This document shows, piece by piece, positions 47,601 to 58,060 of a stretch of 64,000 nt of DNA. Under the pieces are notes generated by a model, which was not told the DNA's origin, did no database searches, and saw only the letters and a list, made by a program, of their open reading frames with translations. The DNA lies in NCBI RefSeq assembly GCF_029227915.1, contig NC_079883.1, positions 20,152,001-20,216,000 on the forward strand, in the 5' to 3' direction. The position numbers and the translations under genes were made by a program. The stretch's first letter is position 1. The number at the start of each line of letters is the position of its first letter. The stretch comes from Hydractinia symbiolongicarpus (Eukaryota > Cnidaria > Hydrozoa > Anthoathecata > Hydractiniidae).

Positions 47601-50600
47601 GTTGATTTTAAGTTGTAGATATTTTGTAATCTGATTTTTTTTATATACTTTTTTCTTTTTGTGTTGTTGATAACACTTAGTTTTGGTTTTACTTATATTA
47701 CCCTAAGTACGGTAGTAACTCAAAAATTTAAAGCAGAAATTAATTCACAGCTTAAAAAGTTTCACAACGTAAGGTGCCATTTAGCTTATAGCAACCTAGT
47801 TACCTGCCAGCTAGCTACCTTAACAAGTTTACAGAGCTGTTGATGACAGGTTTTAAATAAAAATGAAAAATGTTATTCCCATGCATCATTGGATAAGCAT
47901 TATGAATTCCATCATACAGGATGATTTTTTGCTGATCTTTGTCGATCATGATTATTGTGTTTCTTTTAAAAGTAATATTGACTTTTCGATTAACAAGTAG
48001 GACAATTGCCAAACAGCAGAAAGCAGTACCCATGTTTCCCAAAACTATATTAGGATACAATTTCAAATCATGCAGTTCCTCTGTACATGGATGCAATACA
48101 CCATTGAATTGTGATCTCACAGTGGTTAAAAGAGCTTCAAAGATTTCATGACAATCTTAAAATGTGCATACTTTACTGTACTATTTGTTTTGAAGCTTGG
48201 CCTCCGTCTGTTAATTCAAAAATGGATCATAAGAATTATGTATGTACGAGGTGTACTAAAGACAAGGCTTCTCCTAGAAATTTTAGTGTTGAAAATAAGG
48301 CTATTCCTAGTGTTGTTCCCAGTGAACTACAAGCCTTGTCGCAGTGTGAAGAGATGATTATAGCAAAAGCCTTCCCAGTAATACAAGTGTACGTAAAACA
48401 TAGATATGGAATTATTAGCTACAAGGGGCATTGTGTAACATTGCCCCATAATGTCCAGATTGTAGCAAATGTTTTGCCACATAAACCGTCTGAAATACCT
48501 ATTGTTGTATTTGCTGTGAAGGGTCAAAAGGGGAGGGATAGTAATTTTAGAGTTTGTCCGTGCGCGAGTTTTAGATCCACTGCTATGGTTGAAAATCAAC
48601 AATGCTGTGTATAGCCATATAATAATTGATTTTCAGAGAATAGTAGATGACTTTGTTGAATAAACTGAAAATGATGTTCTTGCCAGACAATGGTCCAGTT
48701 ACTGAACATGAATTAATATCTGATCTATTGACTTCAAGTTTTTTTTCAACTAATAGCAGGCAAACCTTAGAGTGGGACAGAATTCAAAATACATTAATTG
48801 ATACTAATTACATTGATATGGGAATTAATCCTTTTAATGAATTTTTAACCCCATGCTTGGCAACATTAGCATTTCCAACTCTTTTCCCAGATGGAAAAGG
48901 AGATCCAACAAATCGTTCTTTGTTACGACACGTTAGTGCTAACGAAACAGAATCTTTTAGTCTTCAATTAAAACACTTGATTAAATTTTTGATGGAAGAT
49001 AGGTTTACAGAATTGCAACTGACCCACGTTTTGGTTATTGGGCATATAATATAGAAAAAGGTTGATAGGGCAAGGAAATTTCTACCTATAACAAAATTTA
49101 TCAGAAAAAACTACCGCAACTATAGATGATTTGCGTGACATGCTTGACACAAACAATTTTTTGATATTTGCTGAAAAAGTACAGTATATGCTAAAAATAA
49201 CATCCATGACAAAACATTAAAAACATTTGTTTCGTTTGATTATTTCTTTGGATATTTTTTTGTATATATTTTTTATATTAAAACGTTAGATACTTCTTCT
49301 GTTCGCATATAGTTACAATTTTCGAAATTTTTTGAAATTTTCAGAAAAGGGCAAGGGTCAGTAGTTCGGTCATAAGTATCTGTGGGCAAGCTTTTAAAAT
49401 TAAAATTCACCTGAATTAAGGGTACTTGAAGGAACTGTTTGGTCAAGAAAGGGAAATGGATAATAAAGAAAACAGCATTTTGCGTACATGTATACTTATT
49501 GTTGATTACAATTACATACATTATTTTTGATCGAAAAAGCTCAAAATACTAGTTTGCTTCTTGTTTTTCATTTCACTTTTAAGAAACAAATCTTCAAAGC
49601 GAAGCAGGAGGCGTTGCATGTCATTTCCATCATCAGTGAATAGACAAGCACTGCAGTGTTTATTTGGAATACCTTTTTCCAATTCTTTTAATGCTTGGCA
49701 TTTTTCTGCCAAAGTTTTTATAACGAGCTTTCTTTTCGGTGGCATTCTGACAAAGGAAATCACAAAAAAACATTGCAAAATCTACCTGTTTTACAATGGA
49801 ATGTCTTCTTTTTATTGCAACATTTTGTGACTTTAAAACAAGCAGTGCAAGGTCTTCTTTTTTCAAAATTCCTCTTCAAGAGTTCGAGATAACGAGCGTA
49901 AATCAGTCCAAGGGACTGAGAAAAAAGTTCGAGATAGTGAAAGTTCGAGATAACGGAGGTTCGAGATACCGAACGTTTATTTGCCTACTATTGCTTACAG
50001 AACTCAAGGGACCGAAGAAAAAGTTCGAGATAGAGAAAGTTCGAGATAACGGAGGTTCGAGATAATAAGCGTCGACTGTACCTGGGTAATAAAAAGTTAT
50101 AGCAATTCAAAGGTACTGTGCCTTTGATTTGCTATAACTTGTTAAATCATGGACCAATTCTTATGAAAGTTTGCATAAATATCAGTTACATAGTGTTACT
50201 TCCATATATAATTCTTTTTGCCAAAAATCAGCAAATTTGCTGACATCAGCATAATTGCAAAAATACAAGTTATACCATTTGATTTTACCATTACAATAAT
50301 ATATTTTTAGATATTTGAAGGAATCATGAACAAATTATTAATAAAAAATGTTTGTTTTTGAATACACTTTAAACTCTAAACAAGTACATGCCAACTGAAT
50401 ACGTAATAATGTCAGCATTTTTTTAAATTTACGAAACATCATAAAAATAAGTTATCTTACATATCAAAAAACCGAAAATCAGTGAAACTATAATTTCAAG
50501 AATGTTAAATGTTATGAGGCTGCAACTTTGCATTTTTCTTTGTTAGAAAAAATTGGTATGCTACCTATGTATATATCTCTTATAACTCATCTTAAAGAAA

Positions 50601-53600
50601 GCAATCGATTTGTGTGCTTGGTATGAAGACAATTTCGGAAGACCTTACTCCTCTCCTCTGGTGTTCATGGTCTTTAGTGGATGCAGATAAGTAACCACCA
50701 AAGACAATACATATTTTAAGCACATAGATCGAACTGTCATCTTTTTCTTTAACTATTGACGATTCTTTTACCAAGGCTCTTTCAAGGAGGGCTTTGTTTG
50801 GCTTTCTCACGAGTCCATCTTTGAACAGCGATGTTGGTTCTGGGGTCAGCTCATATTCAAGACAGCTGGTCATGTCTTCAATTCGATCGATCAGCATTAT
50901 AAGTCGTTGAAACAAAATGTTTGGATCGACACAGACTGGATCACCATTAATCTTGACTGCTGGAAGTCACGATGCAAGAGTTTTTACTTGTTTCGAACGT
51001 TTTAATGATGCTTTGTTGACAACAACATCATTATGGCTGCTCTGGATTTTCAAAACAACCCTTTCTGCTTGATCACAATTCACTCCACCGTTTTGTCAGC
51101 GGTCACTCCAGTTAAGACACACTGCAATCTTGAGTCTTGACAGTTGCTTTAGCTTCTTTTTTAATATCTGAACATCTTTTTCGTCTCTTTTACGCCGTGC
51201 CTCACCAGCTTCGCAATGTTGTTGACTGCTTTCAAAACGATGATTAGTTAATTTCGCCATAAATTCATGAATTGAGGCGCATTCATGCAAGGTACTGACC
51301 CAGATATTGCGTGTAGATTCAGTCATTCCTCTACCTCTTGTTAAGCCACCACTACTTTTGATAGCTCTTATCATGCACTGCTCGGTAACTAAATCAGGCC
51401 ACAGACCTGCCCAGAAGCGATCACTGCGTCGTAAACAATGATACCCTGATTTACTGTACTGGTCGTAAAGCCATGGATGCTCTTCCCGAAGTGATTGCAT
51501 TGATTGAAGATACAGGCGGACACTTTTCGCGTAGTTGATATGTCCAGTTGCAGCGAATAAGTTTAGCAAAAGCCTCATCGCCTCCAAGTGTTCAAGCCAA
51601 TTCCCTGTTCTCTCAGCCCTGATAAACATTTTGATAATGTTGATGTACTCCAGATATTGAATCCATAATTTTGCGGTTCTTCATTTGTTTGAAAGCTTAA
51701 TTTTGATGTTTTCCAAGACTTTTGAAATGACAATAATGTGATCATCATCATGAACATCACCATTTCACTTTCAAACCACTGACAAAGTCTTCAAAATGAT
51801 CTGACATAGTGGTATCTTCTTTGCGAACAGGTCTTGAAGCTGTCCAAGAAGATCCTCTGTGAAATAATTCAAAATTACTTTTAAATATACAACGTGTCCA
51901 GAATAAAACAGAACGTTGTAAGGAATTATTAGTAGATCATAATAGGTTTAAAATATTCTAAATCGACTAACATCTTAAAATGTTCTGATTTTTTTGGACA
52001 CGCTGCATAAAACAAACACCAATTAAAATAAATTTTTGGAAAACTCCTGGTAACAATTGAAATGGTAATGCGAATCGCTTGCAACTGAATCAAAACAGCT
52101 ATTCAACCGATGCTTGACTTCCGAAGCCCATTTATTATTCCTTTCTTTGCAAAGTTGTATCATCTTTTGTTTGAATGTTATAGTACGAACTTGAACAGTG
52201 TTAACACGATCAGGGTGCTTTGTGTCAGAAATTGTTTTATTTTCGCAAATAAAACAACATTCTTGCCTGTTAAAAGGCTCAACCTGTACAGGGATATTGA
52301 CATTTAGACAAGTCACAAAATAGTTTTCTCATACCTCAGCTTTCTGAAAGCAGTTTCACATACGTTACTATATCCACACTTTTTTAGTTTTAACCTTTAA
52401 ATTTGAATGAGTTTAAGAATAATTTCATAAGACATTTCATAATGCAATAAATTACCAAAATTACTTACAGACGATCGCAATTTTTTTCCTTTTTGGGCTC
52501 TCCATTGGTGTCCCTACAACTTTTCTTTTCAATCTGGTGTACTCACGTCGACATACAACATGAACAGTTACAAAATCCTTCTTTTTAAGTTCATCCTAAA
52601 GGTCCACGTCATTGCGTAATTATCTAGACCTTTCTCACCAACAACAACGGTTTGGTCCTTGCACTCTCCATCTTTACAGAGTAGGCCGTTTTAGCAGCAG
52701 ACATATTTGTTTTTACATTATTTTTTTAAAAGAATGTTATTATATACAATCTGAAATTACAAGAAAATAGAAAAAAAGCATAATTAAACGAAAACGACAA
52801 TGCAAAAGTATATTATTTACGCTACGATTCTGTGGTACTTTTTCTTTAGCGTAGTGGCTACCTGAGTATTCATAACACCAAACATCTTTTACTCCTGTTT
52901 CAAGGAAAAGGTAAACAGATTTCAAATATAAAAGCAATGCAATGTTATCAAAAAAAAGAATTAACAGAAAAAGGAATTTTTTCCAAATATAAAATCTAAA
53001 GGAAAAAATGCTGACATCAGCAATTTTTTTTTTTTAATTATACTTTCTGAATAAACATTTAGACAGTTTTTGAAAGAGTTATAACCTATTTAAGTTACTA
53101 GGCTCAGCGAATTTCAACTATTTGTAAAAAAAAAGACAAAATAGGTGTGTCAACAAAAATATGCATAACAACAAAAATATGCATAGCTTATTTTGCCTAA
53201 ATAGGAATTTTGCGGATTTTTAGTATGTTAGATTAAATAAAATTTCGCTTCCAATGGTATCAAACTCATCTTTATCCGAATTTTGTCCGGGTCAACCCCT
53301 AACTTGAATAGACTGCTTGATTTTGGGTGTGGTCACTATCGTTAATTCTAAACCGATAAACGAAGTCATGCCCTTTTGTTTCTTTTGCCTTTTTCTACTT
53401 CTTTTTTTGTTTTTAAACTTAATAGGGTCCAATTTTTTGGTCAAATCTTAGCCATCTTAAATTTCGTAACGTTTTTAGTCATGTACAAATCTTAAACCAA
53501 TGTCGCAGGTATAAAAACATTTACGGATATCGCTACGCCCACAAGCAATAATATTTAATAAATTGATTTTTTATCAATATTAACTGTGGCGAGAATTCTT

Positions 53601-56546
53601 GAAATATTATTTTTCAGAATACTTTTTGTACATTTGGGGAGACCTTAATTCTAATATAGTTTTAAAACTGTAAAGATTCACGATGAGTGGAAGTACGGTG
53701 GTGTATTGTTGAGAAAACATTTTTCGTAGGGTGTGACCAACAAAAAGGATGCTAATGTTGTAGGCCCCAGGTAGAATAAAAATATTATGAAGCAAATAAA
53801 TACACTATAAATGTTTAAAAGTATACTAATTACAAAAAAATAATTTTTAAAACAGGTCAATAGTTAAAACCTCAAAAAATTCAAGCAATTTGTTTAGTTG
53901 GCGCATGGTGAACGGCGCGGGAATAAGATTGATCCTAATCTTTTGCCTAGTCGCTGCGTGCGGGCGCGCAAGTGAAGGACCGGCCTTTAAAGTCGATTTT
54001 CCATTAGACGAAATGTTTCCACGAGCATCTGATTCTGAAGTCTGATCGGCTTGCGTTTTTTTACCGCTTTGGGCTACGTAATGAACCTACCGCTAACAGT
54101 AACGCGGTTTGTGCAAGCCTATGTCTCCAGCACTACATTGGAACATTTTGCAATTTCAAGATAATACTATGGGATAATACCTATTTATTTGAAATGACAA
54201 ACAACATTGTAGTTCTGCACAAAACAGGATACGGGCGAACTTAAAAGGTATAGGAAACAAAATTACACGCGAACACGAATCCGAAATCTTTTAGCCTGCA
54301 AGGTTTTTTTTCCTATATATAACACTGCAAATAGACTTTTTAAAGAAATAAGAATTTACATTCCCCGTGGTTTTACAACTCGCCACGGAAAATTAGAATA
54401 CAACATCAAAATTATTATTTATCACATGATTTGTTCTAGCCAATTAAAAAGTAAACAAAAAGTTTATAAAATACAAAACAGTTTATAGAGTATGTTTTAT
54501 AGGCGCTCTAAAAGAAATTGAAGCAAATATATTCGACTTTGCCGGTCACAGACGCACACGGCTTTTGTATTAATATGAGAGATTAGTCCTTAGCCCGTGG
54601 AACTCATTTCGTGTAAGTTTTATGAAATTACTCTGCGGTAGTCAAGGTCCCTGAAAGGATCCACTTATAGACACTGAAGTATTATTTCATTTTTTGTCAG
54701 ACAGCTAAACCAATATATGCGTTGGCCCCTATGGTTCACTTTTATTCTTAACAAAAACACTTTTCTTTGCAATCTTTTCTTCTGTTCAAAACACTTTTCT
54801 CTCAAAGAGAAATACATTTCTCTTCTATGAATCTAAAAAATTACCAGACCCAATTCTAGTCCGAAATATTGATTGAGCTGAATTTTGATAACTCATGTTT
54901 TTGCATAAATGACCACCCTCGCCCCAAGGAATTTTGTCTTTTCAAAATATAAAGAGATGACGCCAAAAATCCCTGGGAACAAGGGTAAATAAATGACACC
55001 CGGCTCCCGGCCATGAAAAAAATCAAATGCTCTTAGTAATTAATCCCCAAAAAGTTTTATGTGTAGATACTTAAACAAAAATATATTGTGGTATTCCGTT
55101 CCTTTTATTTTTTTAATACACACTTTTTTATAAGAATAAATTGCGGGACTTATGCTCATTTTTTTATTGCTAAAAACAAAAGAACTTTTGTTTTTACCTT
55201 AAACGTGTTAGCCAAATTTTAAAGAGAAGTGAGTCATATGGGCCATCGTAAATATACTCTTTTAAACGGGCGAGCGTAATTAGATATTCATAACTCAAGT
55301 GAAAAATTTTTTCTATTTAAAAAAATTCTTTTCTAGTTTGTTTGCTCCTGTTTTATGTATTTGTTTCTTTTCTTCTTTTCTTTTTTTATAATTTGTTTTA
55401 TTCATTTATTTATTATATTTATTTATGCAATTTTAAAAAAAAATGTATTATGTGGAGCTCGCGAACAAGGTCTTTGTGATAATAAATCACATTAATGTAA
55501 AAAGTGTGAACTAGTGATGTAGTACACAATGTAAATAACCTAACTCCAATAACGAGTCGATATGTTTTTGTTCACGTTGAAATTTATATTGTAGAGCATC
55601 GATTGTACAAGAATTTAATTTCTATGCTTTCTATGCACTTAATATGTTTATTTATTATCTGCTTAATCTGAGTTTTCAATATCGTTCTATCCTTGGTGCT
55701 CTTGGTATTGGCACCTGTTGTAAACCTTTCCGCTTCGGTAAACATACAATTTGCTTCAGCAGGATTATCTTCGGTGTATCTCCCAGTGTAAAGCCGAGTG
55801 ACTTTTTGTTTTTTTAATTAAATTGGCCGTAACGTTGCTTAAGTTTTGGTTAATGAAATTGTGTATTTTCTGAGATTTCGTTATTTCTAATATGCAAGGG
55901 CTTTTTATTTCTTCACGCCTATTTTGCAGGTTATTTCTTTGGAAATGATGATATGATAATTAACTGGTGGACTATGGTTGATCTAAATACGAACCAAATT
56001 TGGCATGGCGCCAAGAAAGTAGACTGGAGACAGCTAGCGTTTGGTAACATAATTGTAAAGAAATGGATATGGTGGAAAAAAGATGTTGGACTTGCAGCTT
56101 GTCAACGTTATTTTAAAAAGTTAAAAGCGCTTGCATCTACTGGCAGTGTAGCTGCAACCATCGCAGTAAAAACATATTTGAAAAATGGAAATGGTAGCCC
56201 TAGGTGTGGAAAGGGTTGGTCAGATTTCTTTTATATACCTGGCAAATTATCTTTACAATACATAACTTTGTCCCATATTGCATATCAATGTAACCTGTTC
56301 TTAGAAATAGCTGTTCATAATATATTACGAAGCTTAGATCTAAAAGAAAACTTTTATATACTGAATGGTATGTATTTACCAGATATCGGTAAACAGGATT
56401 TCACGACTGAAGGTTTTTGGAGTACGTATACGCACCAAGTTGCTTTTATACACCCGTACAAATTCCATGCAAGGAATCAGTATTTCTCAACGTCTCTATT
56501 AAAGTCAAAAGTAATTCGTTTTAAGCAAATGTTAACTAATTGTTAG
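38605..56546 (+). CDS. type II membrane protein with NDD motif, possible Golgi glycosyltransferase (incomplete exon model)
   Basis: Exons placed are 38605-38722, 39043 to about 39185, 44332-44592 and 55930-56546. Exon 1 gives MAKWMQKVLAFIMVFTCLLI, then LYASFRYEKE, a short cytoplasmic tail and signal anchor. Exon 2 continues in frame (HVISKRSYYPSPLFPSELSQ). Exon 3 reads NFNYPYYDNIPVLKDLYEGV, then ILDNGFGLFGYHCLALAMEK, and ends FPNYKG; its phase fits exon 4, which opens YFFGNDDMIINWWTMVDLN. NDD preceded by hydrophobics resembles the metal-binding DxD of glycosyltransferases. Later FFYIPGK, FLEIAVHNILRSLD and FIHPYKFH are conserved in animal proteins I remember only as uncharacterised. Exons 2 and 3 do not match in phase, so at least one exon between 39186 and 44331 is missing. 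The enzyme role is inferred. Confidence 0.7.
38824..39008. mobile_element. MITE with telomere-like repeats inside
   Basis: TGTATATTCGTACGCACTTT at the left end (from 38826) recurs inverted at the right end (to about 39006). The interior has GGGTTA units (TTAGGGTTAGGGTTAGGGTT, about 38898-38920), the animal telomere repeat, and more scattered CGTACG/TACGCACT motifs. It lies in the first intron of the NDD gene, only 35 bp before exon 2. Confidence 0.75.
39515..39700 (+). mobile_element. possible tRNA-derived SINE
   Basis: TAGATTAGTGGTTATAGC resembles a pol III A box and CAGGGTTCGATTCC is a good B box, 15 bp apart, too close for an intact tRNA. A non-tRNA body follows (to about 39700). No cloverleaf can be drawn. 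Confidence 0.4.
39771..40117 (+). mobile_element. Helitron-like non-autonomous copy
   Basis: Starts TCTATAATGGCCATCGTCTG, followed by a TGTC-rich tract, and ends GATTTTCCTACGGGCCAATG then ACTAG (CTAG at 40114-40117). Its last 130 bp (TACTTCAGTGTCTATAA, GCAGAGTAATTTCATAA, GAAATGAG) match the minus-strand copy ending at 54583. The base after CTAG is T and the next bases (TCTCTTTAGTAATA) look like another 5' end. Confidence 0.65.
40872..41609. mobile_element. 738-bp TIR element with CCGCCCCCCC blocks
   Basis: AACCCTATTCGGTC at 40872 is repeated inverted at 41609. Inside each end is GCGGATTCCGCCCCCCC (left about 40909; inverted right about 41573). No ORF for a transposase. Superfamily unknown; no convincing target duplication. 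Confidence 0.8.
41796..41912. repeat. (GCTA)n patches
   Basis: Two AGCTAGCTAGCTA runs, near 41796 and 41890, separated by about 80 bp of AT-rich sequence. Confidence 0.85.
42139..42304. repeat. 41-bp inverted repeat with 84-bp spacer
   Basis: ACTGTAAAATACGATCGTTT at 42139 begins an arm to 42179; the reverse complement of 42264-42304 agrees at about 38 of 41 positions. The transcript would fold into a long hairpin. It may be a small fold-back element. Confidence 0.9.
42959..43063. repeat. 24-bp perfect inverted repeat around a GC-rich core
   Basis: TTTGTTCATCACTAACATAC plus TGC (from about 42960) is exactly mirrored at about 43040-43063. The core has GCGGGATTCGATCC, which on the minus strand reads GGATCGAATCCCGC, close to a pol III B box, and repeated GATCCGC units. 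No tRNA cloverleaf is found. Confidence 0.85.
43711..44022 (+). pseudogene. N-terminal half of a C76/OTU-like cysteine protease, mobile-element type
   Basis: The 103-codon ORF starts MGSFHQGHSRFGESAGSQCV and continues CNALWAICYP, W.DLDRIL and YLALDELPNSI. The FHQG..RF....G.QC..NAL pattern, with the Gln-Cys pair as oxyanion residue and likely nucleophile (Cys19), matches a family of deubiquitinase-like proteases distantly related to the peptidase C76 fold, found in many invertebrate transposon-linked proteins. The histidine/aspartate half is missing after the stop. It lies in an intron of the NDD gene, in the same direction. Identification is by remembered pattern. Confidence 0.5.
44593..45051. 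other. intronic, nothing recognised
   Basis: Start of the 11-kb intron; no coding signal. Confidence 0.5.
45052..45291. mobile_element. 240-bp Harbinger-type MITE
   Basis: Inverted ends GGGCCTGATTACATGGAGAA (left) and, reversed, GGGGCTGATTACTTGGAGAA (right) continue into TTTAAGCCCGGGCTGAAATT-like arms. TAA flanks both sides (45049-45051 and 45292-45294), the PIF/Harbinger target. Confidence 0.85.
45746..46791 (-). mobile_element. Tigger (pogo-group) remnant
   Basis: Ends CAGTTGACCCTCGTTTTAGC (45746) and, reversed, CAGTTGACTCTCGTTTTTAC (46791) are flanked by TA. On the minus strand the transposase N-terminus survives near 46450-46560 (LSHLKYDVPRNTVSTWLKKK), as does an acidic C-terminus (45848-46168, RLLDQSLVPNE, then PNKPSRSEIYVAMELLQRCS). 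The DDE core is deleted. A second Tigger-like end sits at 31108. Confidence 0.9.
47205..47315 (+). mobile_element. possible tRNA-like SINE fragment
   Basis: GGTGTTAAGGTACCAG and GGGTTCGAGCACACC look like A and B boxes about 35 bp apart, followed by a GC-rich stretch and an A-rich tail. No cloverleaf could be drawn. Confidence 0.3.
48080..49220 (+). pseudogene. Helitron replicase N-terminal region (DUF6570 plus Helitron_like_N), frameshifted
   Basis: The plus strand at 48111-48614 reads CTICFEAWPPS, YVCTRCTKDK, then VPSELQALSQCEEMIIAKAF and SYKGHCVTLPHNVQ, the zinc-binding and Pro-rich start of Helitron proteins. The next part at 48647-49054 has LATLAFPTLFPDGKGDPTNR and SLQLKHLIKFLMEDRF; a shifted frame then reads DPRFGYWAYNI, and a third frame has TIDDLRDMLDTNNFLIFAEK. 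These are the consecutive blocks before the HUH nuclease. The nuclease and helicase are absent, and at least three frame breaks exist, so it is dead. It is a possible relative of the source of the non-autonomous Helitron copies. Confidence 0.82.
49521..50085 (-). mobile_element. second Tigger-like remnant
   Basis: The minus strand reads MPPKRKLVIKTLAEKCQALK then ELEKG, the typical Tigger transposase start, fused within a few codons to a C-terminal-like end (RFEDLFLKSEM). On the right is an array of GTTCGAGATA(A/G) units (49880-50070) ending in GCGTCGACTGTA, a pogo-type end next to TA. The left end was not found. Confidence 0.7.
50592..52695 (-). pseudogene. multi-copy invertebrate family, unknown function (CFIC zinc finger, SGGLTRGRGM, STKDxEH)
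   Basis: Reading leftward from 52695: KDGECKDQTVVVGEKGLDNY and VTVHVVCRREYTRLKRK (52480-52690); then QECCFICENKTISDTKHPDR with HYHFNCYQEF (52023-52316), probably zinc-binding; then KLWIQYLEYINIIKMFIRAE, RTGNWLEHLEAMRLLLNLFA, RRSDRFWAGLWPDLVTEQCM and SSGGLTRGRGMTE (51096-51700); then VNCDQAE, DPNILFQRLIMLI, FKDGLVRKPNKALLERALVK and ASTKDHEHQRR (50592-51080). I know this order from uncharacterised proteins repeated in corals, molluscs and other invertebrates, so it may be mobile. Stops after NWSDR (near 51095) and near 50970 break the frame. It is a decayed copy. Confidence 0.65.
51893..52002. mobile_element. 110-bp MITE
   Basis: CGTGTCCAGAATAAAACAGA at the left end and, reversed, CGTGTCCAAAAAAATCAGA at the right end pair as terminal repeats. 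It lies between exon blocks of the minus-strand pseudogene. Confidence 0.7.
53010..54500. other. intronic, nothing recognised
   Basis: AT-rich with no supported coding region; contains the direct repeat ATATGCATAACAACAAAAAT near 53158-53182. Confidence 0.45.
54545..54700 (-). mobile_element. two Helitron-like ends in head-to-tail contact
   Basis: On the minus strand the sequence CCACGGGCTAAGGACTAA ends one copy (CTAA at 54586-54583) and TCTCTCATATTAATACAAAA, followed by a GTCTGTGACCGG tract, begins the next. The upstream part (54600-54700) matches the last 130 bp of the copy ending at 40117. Confidence 0.65.
54701..55929. other. intronic, nothing recognised
   Basis: AT-rich end of the 11-kb intron, closing with the TTTTGCAG acceptor at 55929. 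Confidence 0.5.
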
Positions 56547-56616
56547 AAATCATGCTAAACTGCTTATCAGTAGTGCGTCATATGAACAATATATTTAACA
56601 TGGTGTTTATTGTTTA

Positions 56617-56775
56617 GTGCTCGCAAGTATAATTAGAGGATTACGTCAAGGCGCGAATCCCCTGCCATGTAATTCAGATTTTATGAATAAAATCGAAGAA
56701 AGATATAATACTGAGTATCTTGACCCTTACCGCGTGTCAGACTGGAGCCTCAGGAAGTTAAAATACGTGAACTAG
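56617..56775 (+). CDS. possible alternative last exon of the NDD membrane protein gene
   Basis: After TTGTTTAG the sequence stays open to TAG at about 56773-56775 and reads RGLRQGANPLPCNSDFMNKI, then EERYNTEYLDPYRVSDWSLR and KLKYVN. This looks protein-like, but part of it also matches the terminal repeats of the DIRS element downstream in scrambled orientation. It needs phase 1, and no strong matching donor is in the exon ending 56546. Confidence 0.35.
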   Translation: MLASIIRGLRQGANPLPCNSDFMNKIEERYNTEYLDPYRVSDWSLRKLKYVN

Positions 56776-57167
56776 GAAACTTTTGCCTGTAATGAAACTG
56801 TGAACCCGCAACCTATTAAAACTATGTTGTTTGTAAAGCACTGGTGTTCCGTGTTTTATAGTACACTTAATATTTTTAGAGTTTGTTGTTTGGGCAGACA
56901 AACTTTTAGGAAGAGAATAAAATTCAGGAATGTGTTTAAAAATTATGTTTTCATTCAGACAAATAACTTTTATACACCTCTATAGATAATACAAAATATA
57001 CTTTAACTTAGTTCCGGTTGCACCCGTAATCTAAAGCTAAAAAAAAATATAAAATTTGTCAAGAGGGCAGCCAGTATTAGATCTTTCTTCGATTTTATTC
57101 ATAAAATCTCACCCTTACCGCGTGTATCATACTGGACCCCCAGCAAACATCCCCTGTTAAAAGCGTT

Positions 57168-58060
57168 TTATAAACAAATAACATATTGATCTAATTTCCC
57201 ACTGGGAACAAGTGCTTGAAATTGTTTCTCCTTAGAAATTATAGGTTTGTTATACTGACAAGTAGACTGTTTAGACGACCGACTTTTGCCTAATATATCA
57301 CTAACAGATGCATCTGCCACCTCTGCCCTTGAAGTGAAGGTAGACAGTGTTAAATGACCCTTAAACCTAGAGAGGTCTGCCCCAGAAGAAGCTAAAACAT
57401 CTTTCATCCACCTAGATATTATAGATGGATAGATTTTTACGTGCGGAGATTATATTTCCCTAAAAACAATTGAGATTAAGTAGCATTTACCTTAATGCAA
57501 CATTAACGCAGAATTCCTTATCCTTTTCAGTTAAATAAAATTCTAAGGCTGGAGGTTGTTTTCCTTTTCTTCAACTTTTGTGCAATTTATGAAAATTAAA
57601 GGGAACTTGTCTTTACCAAAATTCATATGTCTAATGTCTAAATAGCAAATGCTAGAAGCTCTTGATGAAGAAGTTAAACCCATTAGAAAAACTTGACATC
57701 CCAAGTACAAACATATTTCAGCTGTGGCGGCGATCTGGAATTAAATACACAATTTAACAACGCACACACATGTTCGTGTTGACCTACTTTAATACTGTTA
57801 ATTTTTTCGTGATAGGCCGAAATAGCTAAACAAGGCATCGAAATAAATCAACTTTTTCCCCACAACACCAGCTACTCCATTTATTCCAGGCCGAATTGTA
57901 TTCACTTGTTGAACCTTCTTTTCTAGACTTAGTGCGATCTCTGAAATTCCTGACGCAAGAAGGGCTTTCCTGAAACTTTCCACGCCGCTAGGCTAAGCGT
58001 ACCGTTCATTGCAAGAGGGTGAACCTCCCCCTGCGCATTGGTCAACAAGTTTGAATTTCT
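57168..58060 (-). pseudogene. DIRS tyrosine recombinase region
   Basis: SSSRASSICYLDIRHMNFGK (about 57600-57680) has the first catalytic Arg. WMKDVLASSGADLSRFKGHL then TLSTFTSRAEV covers the HxxR box, but the Arg is Leu here. VSDILGKSRSSKQSTCQYNK then PII holds the likely nucleophile Tyr (YNKP). The N-terminal SAM-like part is at 57798-57983. Loss of the second Arg and stops near 57480-57540 indicate inactivity. Confidence 0.78.

Noticed and set aside
47815-48120. 101-codon minus-strand ORF next to the Helitron replicase fragment
   Set aside because: I considered the second half of the C76-like protease, but no histidine/aspartate pattern fits with confidence.
50090-53160. Terminal inverted repeats around the minus-strand pseudogene
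   Set aside because: TGCTGACATCAGCA occurs on both sides but is itself nearly palindromic, so orientation is uninformative; reported only as a hint, not as an element boundary.
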